A stretch of DNA of 64,000 nucleotides. It comes from Carboxylicivirga sediminis (GTDB taxonomy: Bacteria; Bacteroidota; Bacteroidia; Bacteroidales; Marinilabiliaceae). Location: assembly GCF_018156225.1 (NCBI RefSeq), contig NZ_JAGTAR010000012.1, positions 1-64,000 on the forward strand, in the 5' to 3' direction. Below, one piece after another: positions 1 to 7,904 of this stretch. The stretch's first letter is position 1; each line of letters starts with the position of its first letter. The position numbers and the translations under genes are program-made. The notes beneath the pieces are model-generated. The model did not search any database, was not told the origin of the DNA, and saw nothing but the letters and a program-made list of their open reading frames with translations.

Positions 1-330
1 TATAGGGTTAAGGGTGTAAGGTTTAAGACCGAAGACAGGTGGCATGGAGATGAGAAAGGTATATGGTTTAGGGTGTAAGGTTGAGGGGTTGAGGGGTTTA
101 AGAGTTTAAAGTTTAGGGGTTGAGGGTTGAAGGTTTAAAGTTGAGGGGTTGAGGGTGAAAGACTGATGAGGCAAAAGAAATGGTGGAAGGTATAGGGTTA
201 AGGGTGTAAGGTTTAAGACCGAAGACAGGTGGCATGGAGATGAGAAAGGTATATGGTTTAGGGTTTAAGGTTGAGGGGTTTAAGAGTTTAAAGTTGAGGG
301 GTTGAGGGGTTGAGGGTGGAAGACTGATGA
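1..330. repeat. Direct repeat of about 190 bp built from GGTTTA/TTAGGG-like tracts
   Basis: The first ~100 bases recur almost exactly from position 191 (same run TATAGGGTTAAGGGTGTAAG, then the same GGTGGCATGGAGATGAG core), so the region is at least two copies of a ~190-bp unit made of degenerate G-rich tracts. No coding function is visible; an open frame across it is only a translation of the repeat. The same tract type recurs between and inside the glycosyltransferase genes that follow. The region lies downstream of the minus-strand polymerase gene. Confidence 0.8.
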
Positions 331-479
331 CCGGTGATGGAGTGAAAAGTGATGAGAGTATATGAGGAGTAATGTTTTGGGTGCAGGAAAAACTAAATGC
401 GTATACCAAACTGTTTTCTTATCAAATAGAGCAGGCCAAATACCAGAATGGACGATTTAATCAAGTGGTTAAGAACGAC

Positions 480-1727
480 TTAGAACTCCGTCTCGGCTTT
501 TATTACCTGTAAAAACAGGATAGGGCTCCAAAGAAGAAGGGTTGGGTAGATAGCGGATAAACGCCATAATTTTTGCCAGAACCAGGCAATAAAAACACCC
601 CATATAAACATGAACAGGATACCTCCACTAACACCATAATTGGCATAGCCTTCTCCTACCAGACTAATACCCATGGACGTTGATTGACTGATATTAAAAC
701 CTGTAAATCGCTCATAATTTTCGCGGCCCCCAGCTGTCTTTTTGTTGGGTGCCAGAAAACGTGGTAACAGACTTGATTCAATGGCCTCGGTAACCGTTGA
801 GCCATTGGCATAAGGCTCCTTCTCCGGCACATGCTTCATAATGGCCGAAATAATCCAGCCCTGATTTAGACGCACGTTAGCATCCGTATCTGCATTAGGA
901 TTAACTATACTACCAGTGCTCCATTGCTGAACAACCAGGCTGGTAAACAGGGCCAGTTTATTGCCCGTATAGCCTTGCCAGATGGTGTTGCGGTATTCAG
1001 CTTTTACTGATTGGATAGACATGGCTAGTATAACCCCTGCAATGGCAAAACTGAACTTGCGCACCAAACTCAGGTGTAGTTCCCTGGCTACAAATGTAAA
1101 TGACAGGATGGCCCACAGGAGTAGGTCGTGGAACATACCGGCCGCAATTGATGCAATAGCTGTAAAGGCCATAGTGCCCCAAAATACAGGCCAGCGGTTT
1201 TTATTATCAGAAAACAACAGGTAGATAACACCAATGTATTTGATATTGGCTAACAGATAAAATACAAAACCTAATGAAGCTGGTAGCAATGGGGATAAAT
1301 AGGGTATTAATAAACCAACGCCTACCATAATAAATGGTAATCTCGGGTAGTTCTCCAATAAGGACCTCACCCGCTCGCCTATTTCTTCCAGATCAGAGTG
1401 CTGTTTAAATAGGCGGGTGCCCAGCCAGAAAGCCAAAACAGAAGGTACCACAAAGGCCATATACGTGCTTTCCTCCACATACATGTGGTATTTATAGTGG
1501 TACGAATCATTGTGGTAATCAATAAATGGCCCTACAATCCATTGCAGGGCGGCCATGGTCGCCATCAATTCAATTATGGGAATGTTCTTGCCCATCTTAC
1601 TGAGTAGATCCATAAAGAAATAGGCCGCCAGTCCCAAACCAATTGATGACCAAAGAAGGTTCCCCATGGCCATACTTATGGCAGCTACTAGAATGATAAT
1701 CCAATAGAAGCTATTGCTTTGTTGCAT
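480..1727 (-). CDS. Wzy-like oligosaccharide repeat-unit polymerase, probably truncated by an in-frame stop
   Basis: A multi-spanning inner-membrane protein of 415 residues with about ten hydrophobic segments and few charged residues, the usual look of Wzy/O-antigen polymerases that link repeat units in the periplasm. It is the last gene of the minus-strand polysaccharide cluster. The reading frame stops (TAA at 480-482) directly after AETEF, yet the same frame continues without a gap as VVLNHLIKSSILVFGLLYL and runs to a stop at 393-395. That tail supplies a further hydrophobic segment and looks like the natural end of the protein. The likely ancestral gene is therefore 393-1727 with one nonsense codon, or a base error. 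Family assignment rests on topology and context rather than a catalytic motif. Confidence 0.7.
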   Translation of the reverse strand: MQQSNSFYWIIILVAAISMAMGNLLWSSIGLGLAAYFFMDLLSKMGKNIPIIELMATMAALQWIVGPFIDYHNDSYHYKYHMYVEESTYMAFVVPSVLAFWLGTRLFKQHSDLEEIGERVRSLLENYPRLPFIMVGVGLLIPYLSPLLPASLGFVFYLLANIKYIGVIYLLFSDNKNRWPVFWGTMAFTAIASIAAGMFHDLLLWAILSFTFVARELHLSLVRKFSFAIAGVILAMSIQSVKAEYRNTIWQGYTGNKLALFTSLVVQQWSTGSIVNPNADTDANVRLNQGWIISAIMKHVPEKEPYANGSTVTEAIESSLLPRFLAPNKKTAGGRENYERFTGFNISQSTSMGISLVGEGYANYGVSGGILFMFIWGVFIAWFWQKLWRLSAIYPTLLLWSPILFLQVIKAETEF

Positions 1728-1740
1728 GTATTTTAGGCGT

Positions 1741-1812
1741 ATTAGTAGGTTTAAAGATAAGGTTTAGATTTTAGGAAGTAGGATTTAGGTTTTAGGTTTT
1801 AGGTTATAGGGG
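1741..1812. repeat. TTTTAGG/TTAGG degenerate tract
   Basis: The interval between the polymerase gene and the next glycosyltransferase is a run of TTTAGGTTTTAGG-like units, related to the tracts at 1-330, 3110-3140, 3575-3605 and 6541-6600. Confidence 0.7.
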
Positions 1813-1871
1813 TAAGCGCTAATACTTCTCTCGAAGTGGTTTCCACCTTTAAAAATCATTAATTTCTAGCT

Positions 1872-3101
1872 CTAAGTCATTTCTTTTTCAATAACATTGC
1901 ATATTTTTTCAAAGCTCCAGCTGGTAATATGCTGTTGGCAGGCATGGGGAGTGATGTTTTCTTTTGCTAATTCCATCAATTTAGCTTTTAGGTCACTGGC
2001 ATTTCCTGAAGAAAAGATACTGCCAATTGATGCATGAACGACATCAGCAGCACACCCCACTTTATCACTTACCAGCACCGGACGCCCCGAAGCAAGAGCC
2101 TCGTTAACCCCCAAACCCCATGTTTCTTCGGGTCCTTGGGATGGCAAACAAAAAATAGTTGCTAAACGATAGGCAACCGGCATGCGACGTTGATTGATAA
2201 ATGAAATAAAGCGGATATTATTATCACGTCCGGCAATAGTTTTAAGCTCTGCTTCAAGTGGCCCGGAACCACTGAAAATTAGTTTAATAGTGCTATTGCC
2301 TGATTGGTTAAGTTCTCGAATGGTATTAAGCAACAGTAATGGGTTCTTCTTGTGTTCCAGTTTGCCTGCAAACAATACGACGGTATCATTTTCACTAATA
2401 CCTAATTCCTTTCGCCATTTTATAGCTTCCATTTCATAATCCACTTCTATTGAATATGTAAAGCGCTGATTATCGATGGCATGCGGCGCCAGTACCAGCT
2501 GTTCGTTTGTTAAGCCATGCGCCATAAAATAATGTCGGCTGTTGGTTCCCACGTATAGAGCTTTATCAACATAGCGATAGACAAGGCGGAGCGCAGTTTG
2601 GCGGAGCCTATATTTTAAATATAATTTAAAAGAGGAGAGAAAAGAGAGGTGAGAGGTGAGATTATTCCGAGTAGCTATATCCTTCAAGCCTTTAATATCA
2701 TAATCCAACAGGGTGCTGTCGCCTCTGAACCAAACAGGTATCTTGCCTTTGAAATGGCGCATCAGAGCAAAGTGGCTTTTGAATTTCCAGCCAAATACCA
2801 GGATGGCATTAGGTTCAAATTGAGTGACTTCATCAATCAAAGTGGGATTATCAATACCTTTCCAGGTTTTGGAAGAGGGGTGTACTGACACATTCTTCAC
2901 AAAGCTGTATGGGTAGCCCTTGAGCAGAGGAATATCCCACTGTATATTTTTACCAAAATCCGGATCATCAAAACCTTCAACCGCTTGCGGCCAGGTGTAA
3001 AAAACCTTGATGTCAACCTTGCCTCTTTGATGGAGCAGGGCAAACCAGGGTGCATTGTACTGAATGGGGTGAGTGGTGATGATGGCGAGACGCTTGTTCA
3101 T
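1872..3101 (-). CDS. Glycosyltransferase, GT-B fold (family 4 type)
   Basis: A 409-residue retaining-type glycosyltransferase expected to act on the cytoplasmic face of the membrane during repeat-unit assembly. The N-terminal half starts with the Rossmann-type strand LAIITTHPIQYNAPWF; the C-terminal half has VVLFAGKLEHKKNP (about residue 236) and the sugar-nucleotide-binding stretch around EETWGLGVNEALASGRPVL (about 325-345) with the usual E-x7-E spacing. Around residues 150-165 the protein carries LTSHLSFLSSFK, encoded by a GAGAGGTGAGAGG-like simple repeat (2630-2660), which looks like an in-frame expansion. Donor and acceptor sugars cannot be read from the sequence. Confidence 0.88.
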   Translation of the reverse strand: MNKRLAIITTHPIQYNAPWFALLHQRGKVDIKVFYTWPQAVEGFDDPDFGKNIQWDIPLLKGYPYSFVKNVSVHPSSKTWKGIDNPTLIDEVTQFEPNAILVFGWKFKSHFALMRHFKGKIPVWFRGDSTLLDYDIKGLKDIATRNNLTSHLSFLSSFKLYLKYRLRQTALRLVYRYVDKALYVGTNSRHYFMAHGLTNEQLVLAPHAIDNQRFTYSIEVDYEMEAIKWRKELGISENDTVVLFAGKLEHKKNPLLLLNTIRELNQSGNSTIKLIFSGSGPLEAELKTIAGRDNNIRFISFINQRRMPVAYRLATIFCLPSQGPEETWGLGVNEALASGRPVLVSDKVGCAADVVHASIGSIFSSGNASDLKAKLMELAKENITPHACQQHITSWSFEKICNVIEKEMT

Positions 3102-3147
3102 AAATAAAAAGGATTTAGGTAATAGGAATTAGGTGATAGGAAACGAT

Positions 3148-3525
3148 TTATAAACCTTTTAAATCTTGTAGTTTCGTGCGTTGAGAGCTTATTAAAGCAT
3201 TTAGCATTTTGAGAATTTCACCTGCTTGATTTTCAATGTAATTAAGTCGTTCTGCTGAAATTATACCTTTTCTTTGAAACAGATTTAGAAGGGTAATACA
3301 TTCGTATAAGGAGCCACGTGAGATATATAAGAAATGAATGTATTCCTTAATAGAATGCCTGCCTTTTCCTTCTGCAATATTTTGTGGTACTGATGCAGAA
3401 CAAGACTCTAGTTGTTCTACTAATCGATAATGACCTTTCACACTCTCACATATTTCCAATATAAGTTCTGCTAAAGCCATAGATTTTTGCCAAACTATAA
3501 GTTTTTTAAAATCAAATTCTATCAT
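3148..3525 (-). CDS. Four-helix-bundle protein (23S rRNA intervening-sequence protein family)
   Basis: A 125-residue all-helical protein matching the IVS/four-helix-bundle family: LIVWQKSMALAELI at the start, then LVEQLESCSASVPQNIAEG and GRHSIKEYIHFLYISRGSL, the family's hallmark Q-x-R/C-x-A-x-S-I/V-P-x-NIAEG-x-GR-x-S segment. The family was first seen in 23S rRNA insertions but is common as a free-standing gene in repeat-rich Bacteroidetes loci; its molecular role is not established. It sits between two glycosyltransferase genes, flanked on both sides by TTAGG tracts, which suggests insertion into the cluster rather than a role in polysaccharide synthesis. Confidence 0.9.
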   Translation of the reverse strand: MIEFDFKKLIVWQKSMALAELILEICESVKGHYRLVEQLESCSASVPQNIAEGKGRHSIKEYIHFLYISRGSLYECITLLNLFQRKGIISAERLNYIENQAGEILKMLNALISSQRTKLQDLKGL

Positions 3526-3613
3526 GTTTGAATAAATTTTGGTTAAACATCATATTGCATTAATATCACAAACCTATATCCTAATACCTAGACTCTAAAT
3601 CCTATTTTTGCGG

Positions 3614-4954
3614 TTAAATCACACTTTCAATAGCCTCAATCAACTTCCTTGCACTTTCTTTAGACGAATAGGGGGCTAAGGCTGATAAATCGGGTTGCCA
3701 GTGGTCTTCTTGCAAGCGTTTACTAAGTACTTCTTTGAACGCATTGACTATATCAGTGTGACTCATTTCCGGTTTGTATCTGACTGTGTAAGCATCGGCA
3801 CCGCAATCTTCCATTACGTTTACAGCACTGCTTAAATGGTGGAAAATACTCACCACAGGGCGTTCACTGAGTATCGATTGATAGGTTTTACTGGCTGTGT
3901 AATGCTCCTCGGTACTGCCAATGACCATTACCGTATCAGCAGCTGATAAAAAGTTAAGTACCTGTAAAAATGGGAATCGCTCCCGCTGTTCAAACACTAT
4001 GTCATTAATAGCATGATCACTAGCATAGCTGGTAATCCGTTTAGCCGGGTAAGGTCCGGTCCCTATAAACCACAGCTGGATAGTCTCATCCCATTGCCCC
4101 ACCTGTCGCATTTGGGCAATTGCCTCAAAAAAAGCATCCATCAGTACATGGCTATTTGGCAAAAAGGCACCGGCGTAGAGCCAGATTTTAGGTTTTAGCT
4201 GATTGGATTTAGGCTTTAGGAGAGTGCTATCCCAGGGATAGGTCAGGTTGTTCAGTTTGATTTTATGGTCGTTGGGATCGAAACCATAGGGCATGGCGAC
4301 ATGAGTGATGGGTTTAGAGGTGTTAGGGTTTAGGGTTTGGGCTTGAGTAGTCAGTAGTGAATAGTCAGTAGTGAGAAGTTGAGACGCTATTTCCGGGAAG
4401 TTGCGCTCAATAGCAGGGGCATAGTAAGGCGTGGAGACACCGCTGATGACACTGACCTTTTTAATGGCAATTGGTTCTAAAATTCTGGCGACCCACTGAC
4501 TTAGTTTAGCTCTTCGATTGTTTTGGTTACTAATATCACGCACCCATGGATCGATGTAATCAACACCATAGGGTACTTTGGTACGATCATAAAGCAGACG
4601 CCCCAGCAGAGCATTGTAAAAGCTGGGGATGGGCAACCAGATAAAATCTATGTGTTCGTTCCGTATAATTTCGCGGGCTTTTTTATACAACTGGTAAAAG
4701 GCCCGCAGACCAATGTCCCCTATCAGGCGAGGTTTAGTAACCTTAAATGCCTTCACACGTGTCACGTCATAATCACTACTAAAGGTCTGTTCAAAATCCG
4801 GGTCAGGTGTTTCTTCAAAATAACCGGCTTCCACCGTTAACACTCTTGGGTGCCAGCCTAGCTGTTTCAGGTAGTTGCCAATCAGCCTGGGACGTTGCAC
4901 ACCGGCCAAGTTAGCCGGATGCCAGTGTGGATATATAATAAGGATAGTTTTCAT
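3614..4954 (-). CDS. Glycosyltransferase, GT-B fold, with repeat-derived in-frame inserts
   Basis: A 446-residue glycosyltransferase. The N-terminal domain opens with ILIIYPHWHPANLAGVQRPR and contains DYIDPWVRD; the C-terminal domain has WLYAGAFLPNSHVLMDAFFEA and AADTVMVIGSTEEHYTASKTY, so the GT-B layout is intact. Two stretches look foreign: residues about 190-220, which contain LLTTDYSLLTTQAQTLNPN, and a short LLKPKSNQLKPK just before the second domain. Both are encoded by GGGTTTAGGG / GTGAATAGTCAGTAGTGAG repeats (4190-4220 and 4305-4380) like those in the intergenic spaces, and both keep the frame. Transfer specificity is not readable. Confidence 0.85.
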   Translation of the reverse strand: MKTILIIYPHWHPANLAGVQRPRLIGNYLKQLGWHPRVLTVEAGYFEETPDPDFEQTFSSDYDVTRVKAFKVTKPRLIGDIGLRAFYQLYKKAREIIRNEHIDFIWLPIPSFYNALLGRLLYDRTKVPYGVDYIDPWVRDISNQNNRRAKLSQWVARILEPIAIKKVSVISGVSTPYYAPAIERNFPEIASQLLTTDYSLLTTQAQTLNPNTSKPITHVAMPYGFDPNDHKIKLNNLTYPWDSTLLKPKSNQLKPKIWLYAGAFLPNSHVLMDAFFEAIAQMRQVGQWDETIQLWFIGTGPYPAKRITSYASDHAINDIVFEQRERFPFLQVLNFLSAADTVMVIGSTEEHYTASKTYQSILSERPVVSIFHHLSSAVNVMEDCGADAYTVRYKPEMSHTDIVNAFKEVLSKRLQEDHWQPDLSALAPYSSKESARKLIEAIESVI

Positions 4955-4975
4955 GTGTCTAAAATTTTATTTCTT

Positions 4976-5150
4976 AATGGTCACATGGAACTCGCCAGAA
5001 TAGTCATGCTCCTGTGTGAGAAAACTTCTCTCATGGCTCGTTTCATATGCTTATATTTTCTTTCAATTGCCATATGGAACTCGCCTGAAAAATAATCATC
5101 CTAATGTGTGAGAACATTTTCTAATGGCTCGTTACATATAAATATCTACT
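4976..5150. repeat. Two imperfect tandem copies of an ~89-bp intergenic sequence
   Basis: ATGGAACTCGCC occurs at 4985 and again at 5074, followed each time by GTGTGAGAA and ATGGCTCGTT at matching offsets, so the whole gap between two glycosyltransferase genes is a diverged tandem duplication. No reading frame or promoter is evident. Confidence 0.75.
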
Positions 5151-5161
5151 TAATTATCTGA

Positions 5162-6541
5162 TTAGGGAGCAACTTTTCCTAATTGAGAGTTAATTACTGA
5201 CCACAAGTTCTTAATCTTATTGGCTTCTTCTTCCCATGTCAACCCTTGTCCTTGTTCAAAACGCTCTTGCTGACCAGAATGAATAGCATTACATTCAAAG
5301 CTCAATTGCTCAATGGCATCTGCTAAAGCTTTCGTCGATTGTTGACATACAATACCAGCCCCGGCATGTTGTTCTATAAACTGCTTCTGCGCAGGGGTAT
5401 CAGTGGCTAAAATATAAAGGCCTGCCTGAGCATAAGCCATTATCTTATTGGAGATTGCTAATTCATTATTCAGGTCTTTACCGGGTTCTAAGGCTAATCC
5501 AATAGTATGATGGGCCAGTTCGGCGTGGAGGCTAGTTTGAGAGAGGGGCGGTTTGATGAGTAATGAGAGGTGAGAATGTAGGTTATAGGATTTAGGGTTT
5601 AGGGTGTTGATGAAAGGCTGAATGATTTGCTGGTTGAATTGTGGATCGAGGTCGCCGATTAAAGTTAAGGTTATAGGGTTTGGGGTTTGGGGTTTAGGGG
5701 CATTGGATGAAAGGAGGATAAGGAGCGCGTCAAAGAGCTGTTCCAGGCCCCGGCCAAAGGATATTTTTTGGGAGAACCAGACCAGGCGCAGAGCGCCTGA
5801 GGCATTAGGGCTTGGGGTTTGGGGTTTAGGGAAGACAAAATCGTTTTGTGGGAAACTATTGAGGACGACCTGATGATTAGGGTGACCGCCAATCAGTTGG
5901 AGGGTATAATCACCAATTAGTGGACTGGCAGAGGTGAGGGCGGCTGATTTGGGCAACAGGGTTTTCATTAAAAATTCACGCCTGCTCTTTTCATTCTTGG
6001 CATCAAAACGAATGAACTCTCCTGGGTGATAATCTTCCACATCAAAAACAAAGGGTATATCCCATTTTTTACCAATTGAATACGCCGGATATAAGGTGGC
6101 CAGATTGTGTGCACATATTATATCCGGTTTTATAGCCAGTTGCTTTACTGCTTGATTAATTTGCATTGAACGTCGGCTGGAAGCCAATGCATTGAAGTAC
6201 AAATTATGCCTGAACAAAGCATACACCTTCTGCGCCACCTTCTCCATTAATCCCCACTTCAACCAGGTCAATTTATTGGTTTGGGTGGCGTTAAGATTGA
6301 TTATTTGAGGATTTGCGTGCCCCGACGCAGACGGGGAGGAAGTGATTATTTGATTCGTTGCATCTTGTGTATTATTCTCAATTAATCGATTAATCAGTTC
6401 ATCTGTTTTTTTGTCACTCCAATTGCCCATCTTAAACTGAATAAGTGTGCACTGGTGGTTTAATTCCTGGGCCAGTCGTATTTCCTTAAATAAACGCGGA
6501 TTGGTGGCCAGGTTGTTGGAGGTCAAAAATAGTAGATGCAT
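5162..6541 (-). CDS. Glycosyltransferase, GT-B fold, carrying several repeat-derived inserts
   Basis: A 459-residue protein with the N-terminal strand MHLLFLTSNNLATNPRLFKE, a central DIICAHNLATLYPAY / FVFDVEDYHPGE acceptor-side motif, and a C-terminal donor domain (LRLVWFSQKISFGRGLEQL, then EPGKDLNNELAISNKIMAYAQAG). Three stretches, near residues 90-110, 235-250 and 275-310, are rich in P, N, Q, T and S (for example SSNAPKPQTPNPITLTLIG) and are encoded by GGGTTTGGGGTTTAGGG-type tracts or a GC-rich hairpin repeat (6320-6345). The frame survives all three. The core assignment is good; activity with the inserts is uncertain. Confidence 0.82.
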   Translation of the reverse strand: MHLLFLTSNNLATNPRLFKEIRLAQELNHQCTLIQFKMGNWSDKKTDELINRLIENNTQDATNQIITSSPSASGHANPQIINLNATQTNKLTWLKWGLMEKVAQKVYALFRHNLYFNALASSRRSMQINQAVKQLAIKPDIICAHNLATLYPAYSIGKKWDIPFVFDVEDYHPGEFIRFDAKNEKSRREFLMKTLLPKSAALTSASPLIGDYTLQLIGGHPNHQVVLNSFPQNDFVFPKPQTPSPNASGALRLVWFSQKISFGRGLEQLFDALLILLSSNAPKPQTPNPITLTLIGDLDPQFNQQIIQPFINTLNPKSYNLHSHLSLLIKPPLSQTSLHAELAHHTIGLALEPGKDLNNELAISNKIMAYAQAGLYILATDTPAQKQFIEQHAGAGIVCQQSTKALADAIEQLSFECNAIHSGQQERFEQGQGLTWEEEANKIKNLWSVINSQLGKVAP

Positions 6542-7035
6542 AATGAGGTTTTAGGTGTTAGGGATTAGGTTTAAGGAATTAGCTGTTAGGTATTAGGCAT
6601 TAGGATTGTTCAGTAGCTATTAATTAAATGGATTTAGCACTTGTTAGTTGAGCGGGGTATTAAACACTGGCAAGTATATTTATTACTACTCTATCAACAC
6701 CCTTATGATGATTAATGATTAGACTGGTTATACGATTGCACCTGATAAGTCTTCCTATTACTTTTTGTAAAACCCTAATAGAGTAATGTGTCGTTGTCTT
6801 TCACTGTTAAATTAAGTGTTGTGCGCAAATTGTTCAAATAGCACCTTTCATCAAATTAATTAGGCTGTTCGTCATTGGTATTAGCTCTTTAGTCACGTTA
6901 CGTTATATTTTTAATTTTATATATGGTATTTTACTAAAACAAATAAAGCAGTGACTGCCGGCCTGGATATACAATTTTGGCGAACTGTAACAGGCCTGGC
7001 AGCACTGTCAGTATTAATTAATAATTTAATGTCTT
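6542..7035. other. Gene-free spacer: TTAGG tract, then a long hairpin ahead of the next gene
   Basis: The left end (6541-6605) is another degenerate TTAGG tract. The middle is AT-rich with no visible gene. At the right end, arm 6949-6965 (CAGTGACTGCCGGCCTG) pairs with 6991-7007 (CAGGCCTGGCAGCACTG): 16 base pairs with one bulged base on each arm and a 25-nt loop. It ends 28 bp before the start codon of the plus-strand gene at 7036 and may be its leader or the boundary of an inserted cassette. Confidence 0.6.
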
Positions 7036-7509
7036 ATGGCAAATTCAAATTTAATTGCAATCAGCTTTACTGCTGAAGAAGTTCAATCTATCCGGGAGCA
7101 CATGAGTGCCATTCGGGAGCTGCTGGGCAGCAAGTGTATCAGTCTGACTGCCGAAGAACGACGGGAGCATGGACGCATTGGCAATAAAACCGAAAACTGG
7201 TCGCGCAAAGTGATGCAATACATGAATGAACAACCAGGTTTTAATCCGACATTTATTGATGCCGAAGAAACCCAGCGTGACTTTGAGGCTCGCGAAACAC
7301 TCAAACCTATATTTAATGAACTACAAGCACTACAGGATATGGTGGACGACACCATGCTGATTCTAGGTTCTGACCTCTACCAGGCCAATCTCAGTTATTA
7401 TCAGAACGTACGCCTGATGGCTGCCCAAAATGTGAATGGCGCCAAGGCTATTTATGATGATTTGGCCGCCCAGTTTCCACGCAATGGGCGTAAGAAAAAG
7501 GCTGAATAG
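7036..7509 (+). CDS. Conserved hypothetical protein, 157 aa
   Basis: The only plus-strand gene inside the polysaccharide cluster. The product is soluble, mostly helical and slightly acidic with a basic KKKAE tail; no signal peptide or membrane segment is present. Features I can see are LTAEERREHGRIGNKTENWSRK (residues ~36-57), FIDAEETQRDFEARE (~72-86) and, near the end, GAKAIYDDLAAQFPRNGRKK. I recall small proteins of this layout (a K/R-MGDKT-like centre and an IYNDL-x-RFPG-like end) as common, unnamed and often multi-copy in Bacteroidetes, but I know no function for them. It is preceded by a long hairpin and followed by an inverted repeat and 84-bp tandem repeats, which together look like a discrete cassette. 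Confidence 0.8.
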   Translation: MANSNLIAISFTAEEVQSIREHMSAIRELLGSKCISLTAEERREHGRIGNKTENWSRKVMQYMNEQPGFNPTFIDAEETQRDFEARETLKPIFNELQALQDMVDDTMLILGSDLYQANLSYYQNVRLMAAQNVNGAKAIYDDLAAQFPRNGRKKKAE

Positions 7510-7578
7510 CTATTTTGGTGATAGTCCTTAGATAAATAGGTTTTAGCATTTACTTGCCAACCTTATATTTTTAAACTT

Positions 7579-7835
7579 AACTTCCGGTTGACTGCTTCTA
7601 AGCTATAATGTGCTAACCGGAAGTTCTGTTTTTGAACGGTTAAGTTCCGCTTTAGACCTTTGGAGTGCTGATTTCTTACTTTTTACTTCCAATTTACATC
7701 TAATTAGTTCTGTTTTTGAACTATTAAGTTCCGCTTTAGACCTTCGAAGTGCTTATTTGCTACTTATTACTTCCAATTCACATCAATTTAGTCCTAGTTT
7801 TGAACTAATTAGTAGCGCTCTTTAAGTTCTTGATA
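7579..7835. repeat. Inverted repeat followed by 84-bp tandem repeats (about 2.5 copies)
   Basis: AACTTCCGGTT (7579-7589) is matched perfectly by AACCGGAAGTT (7615-7625). From 7622 a unit starting AGTTCTGTTTTTGAAC recurs at 7706 and, diverged, at 7790, so the period is exactly 84 bp. Each unit opens with a small palindrome (AGTTC, 7-nt loop, GAACT). 84 is divisible by three and one frame is open through the array, giving a 28-residue repeat, but low complexity and lack of divergence bias make coding doubtful. It lies immediately after the 157-aa gene. Confidence 0.8.
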
Positions 7836-7904
7836 GGCTTTTAGATCTAATAACTATATATTTACAAGCTCCGCCGTGTCAATCTGAACCAGTGATTCCT
7901 ATTC

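Noticed and set aside
113-409. 98-residue minus-strand frame rich in TLNPK and PQPLN
   Set aside because: It is a translation of the GGTTTA/TTGAGGGG repeat; no start context or domain.
5622-5892. Two open frames on both strands inside the glycosyltransferase gene
   Set aside because: They exist because the region is a GGGTTTGGGG-type tract; the GT frame explains the locus.
7579-7835. CRISPR array
   Set aside because: The whole 84-bp unit is repeated; there are no short repeats with unique spacers and no cas genes.
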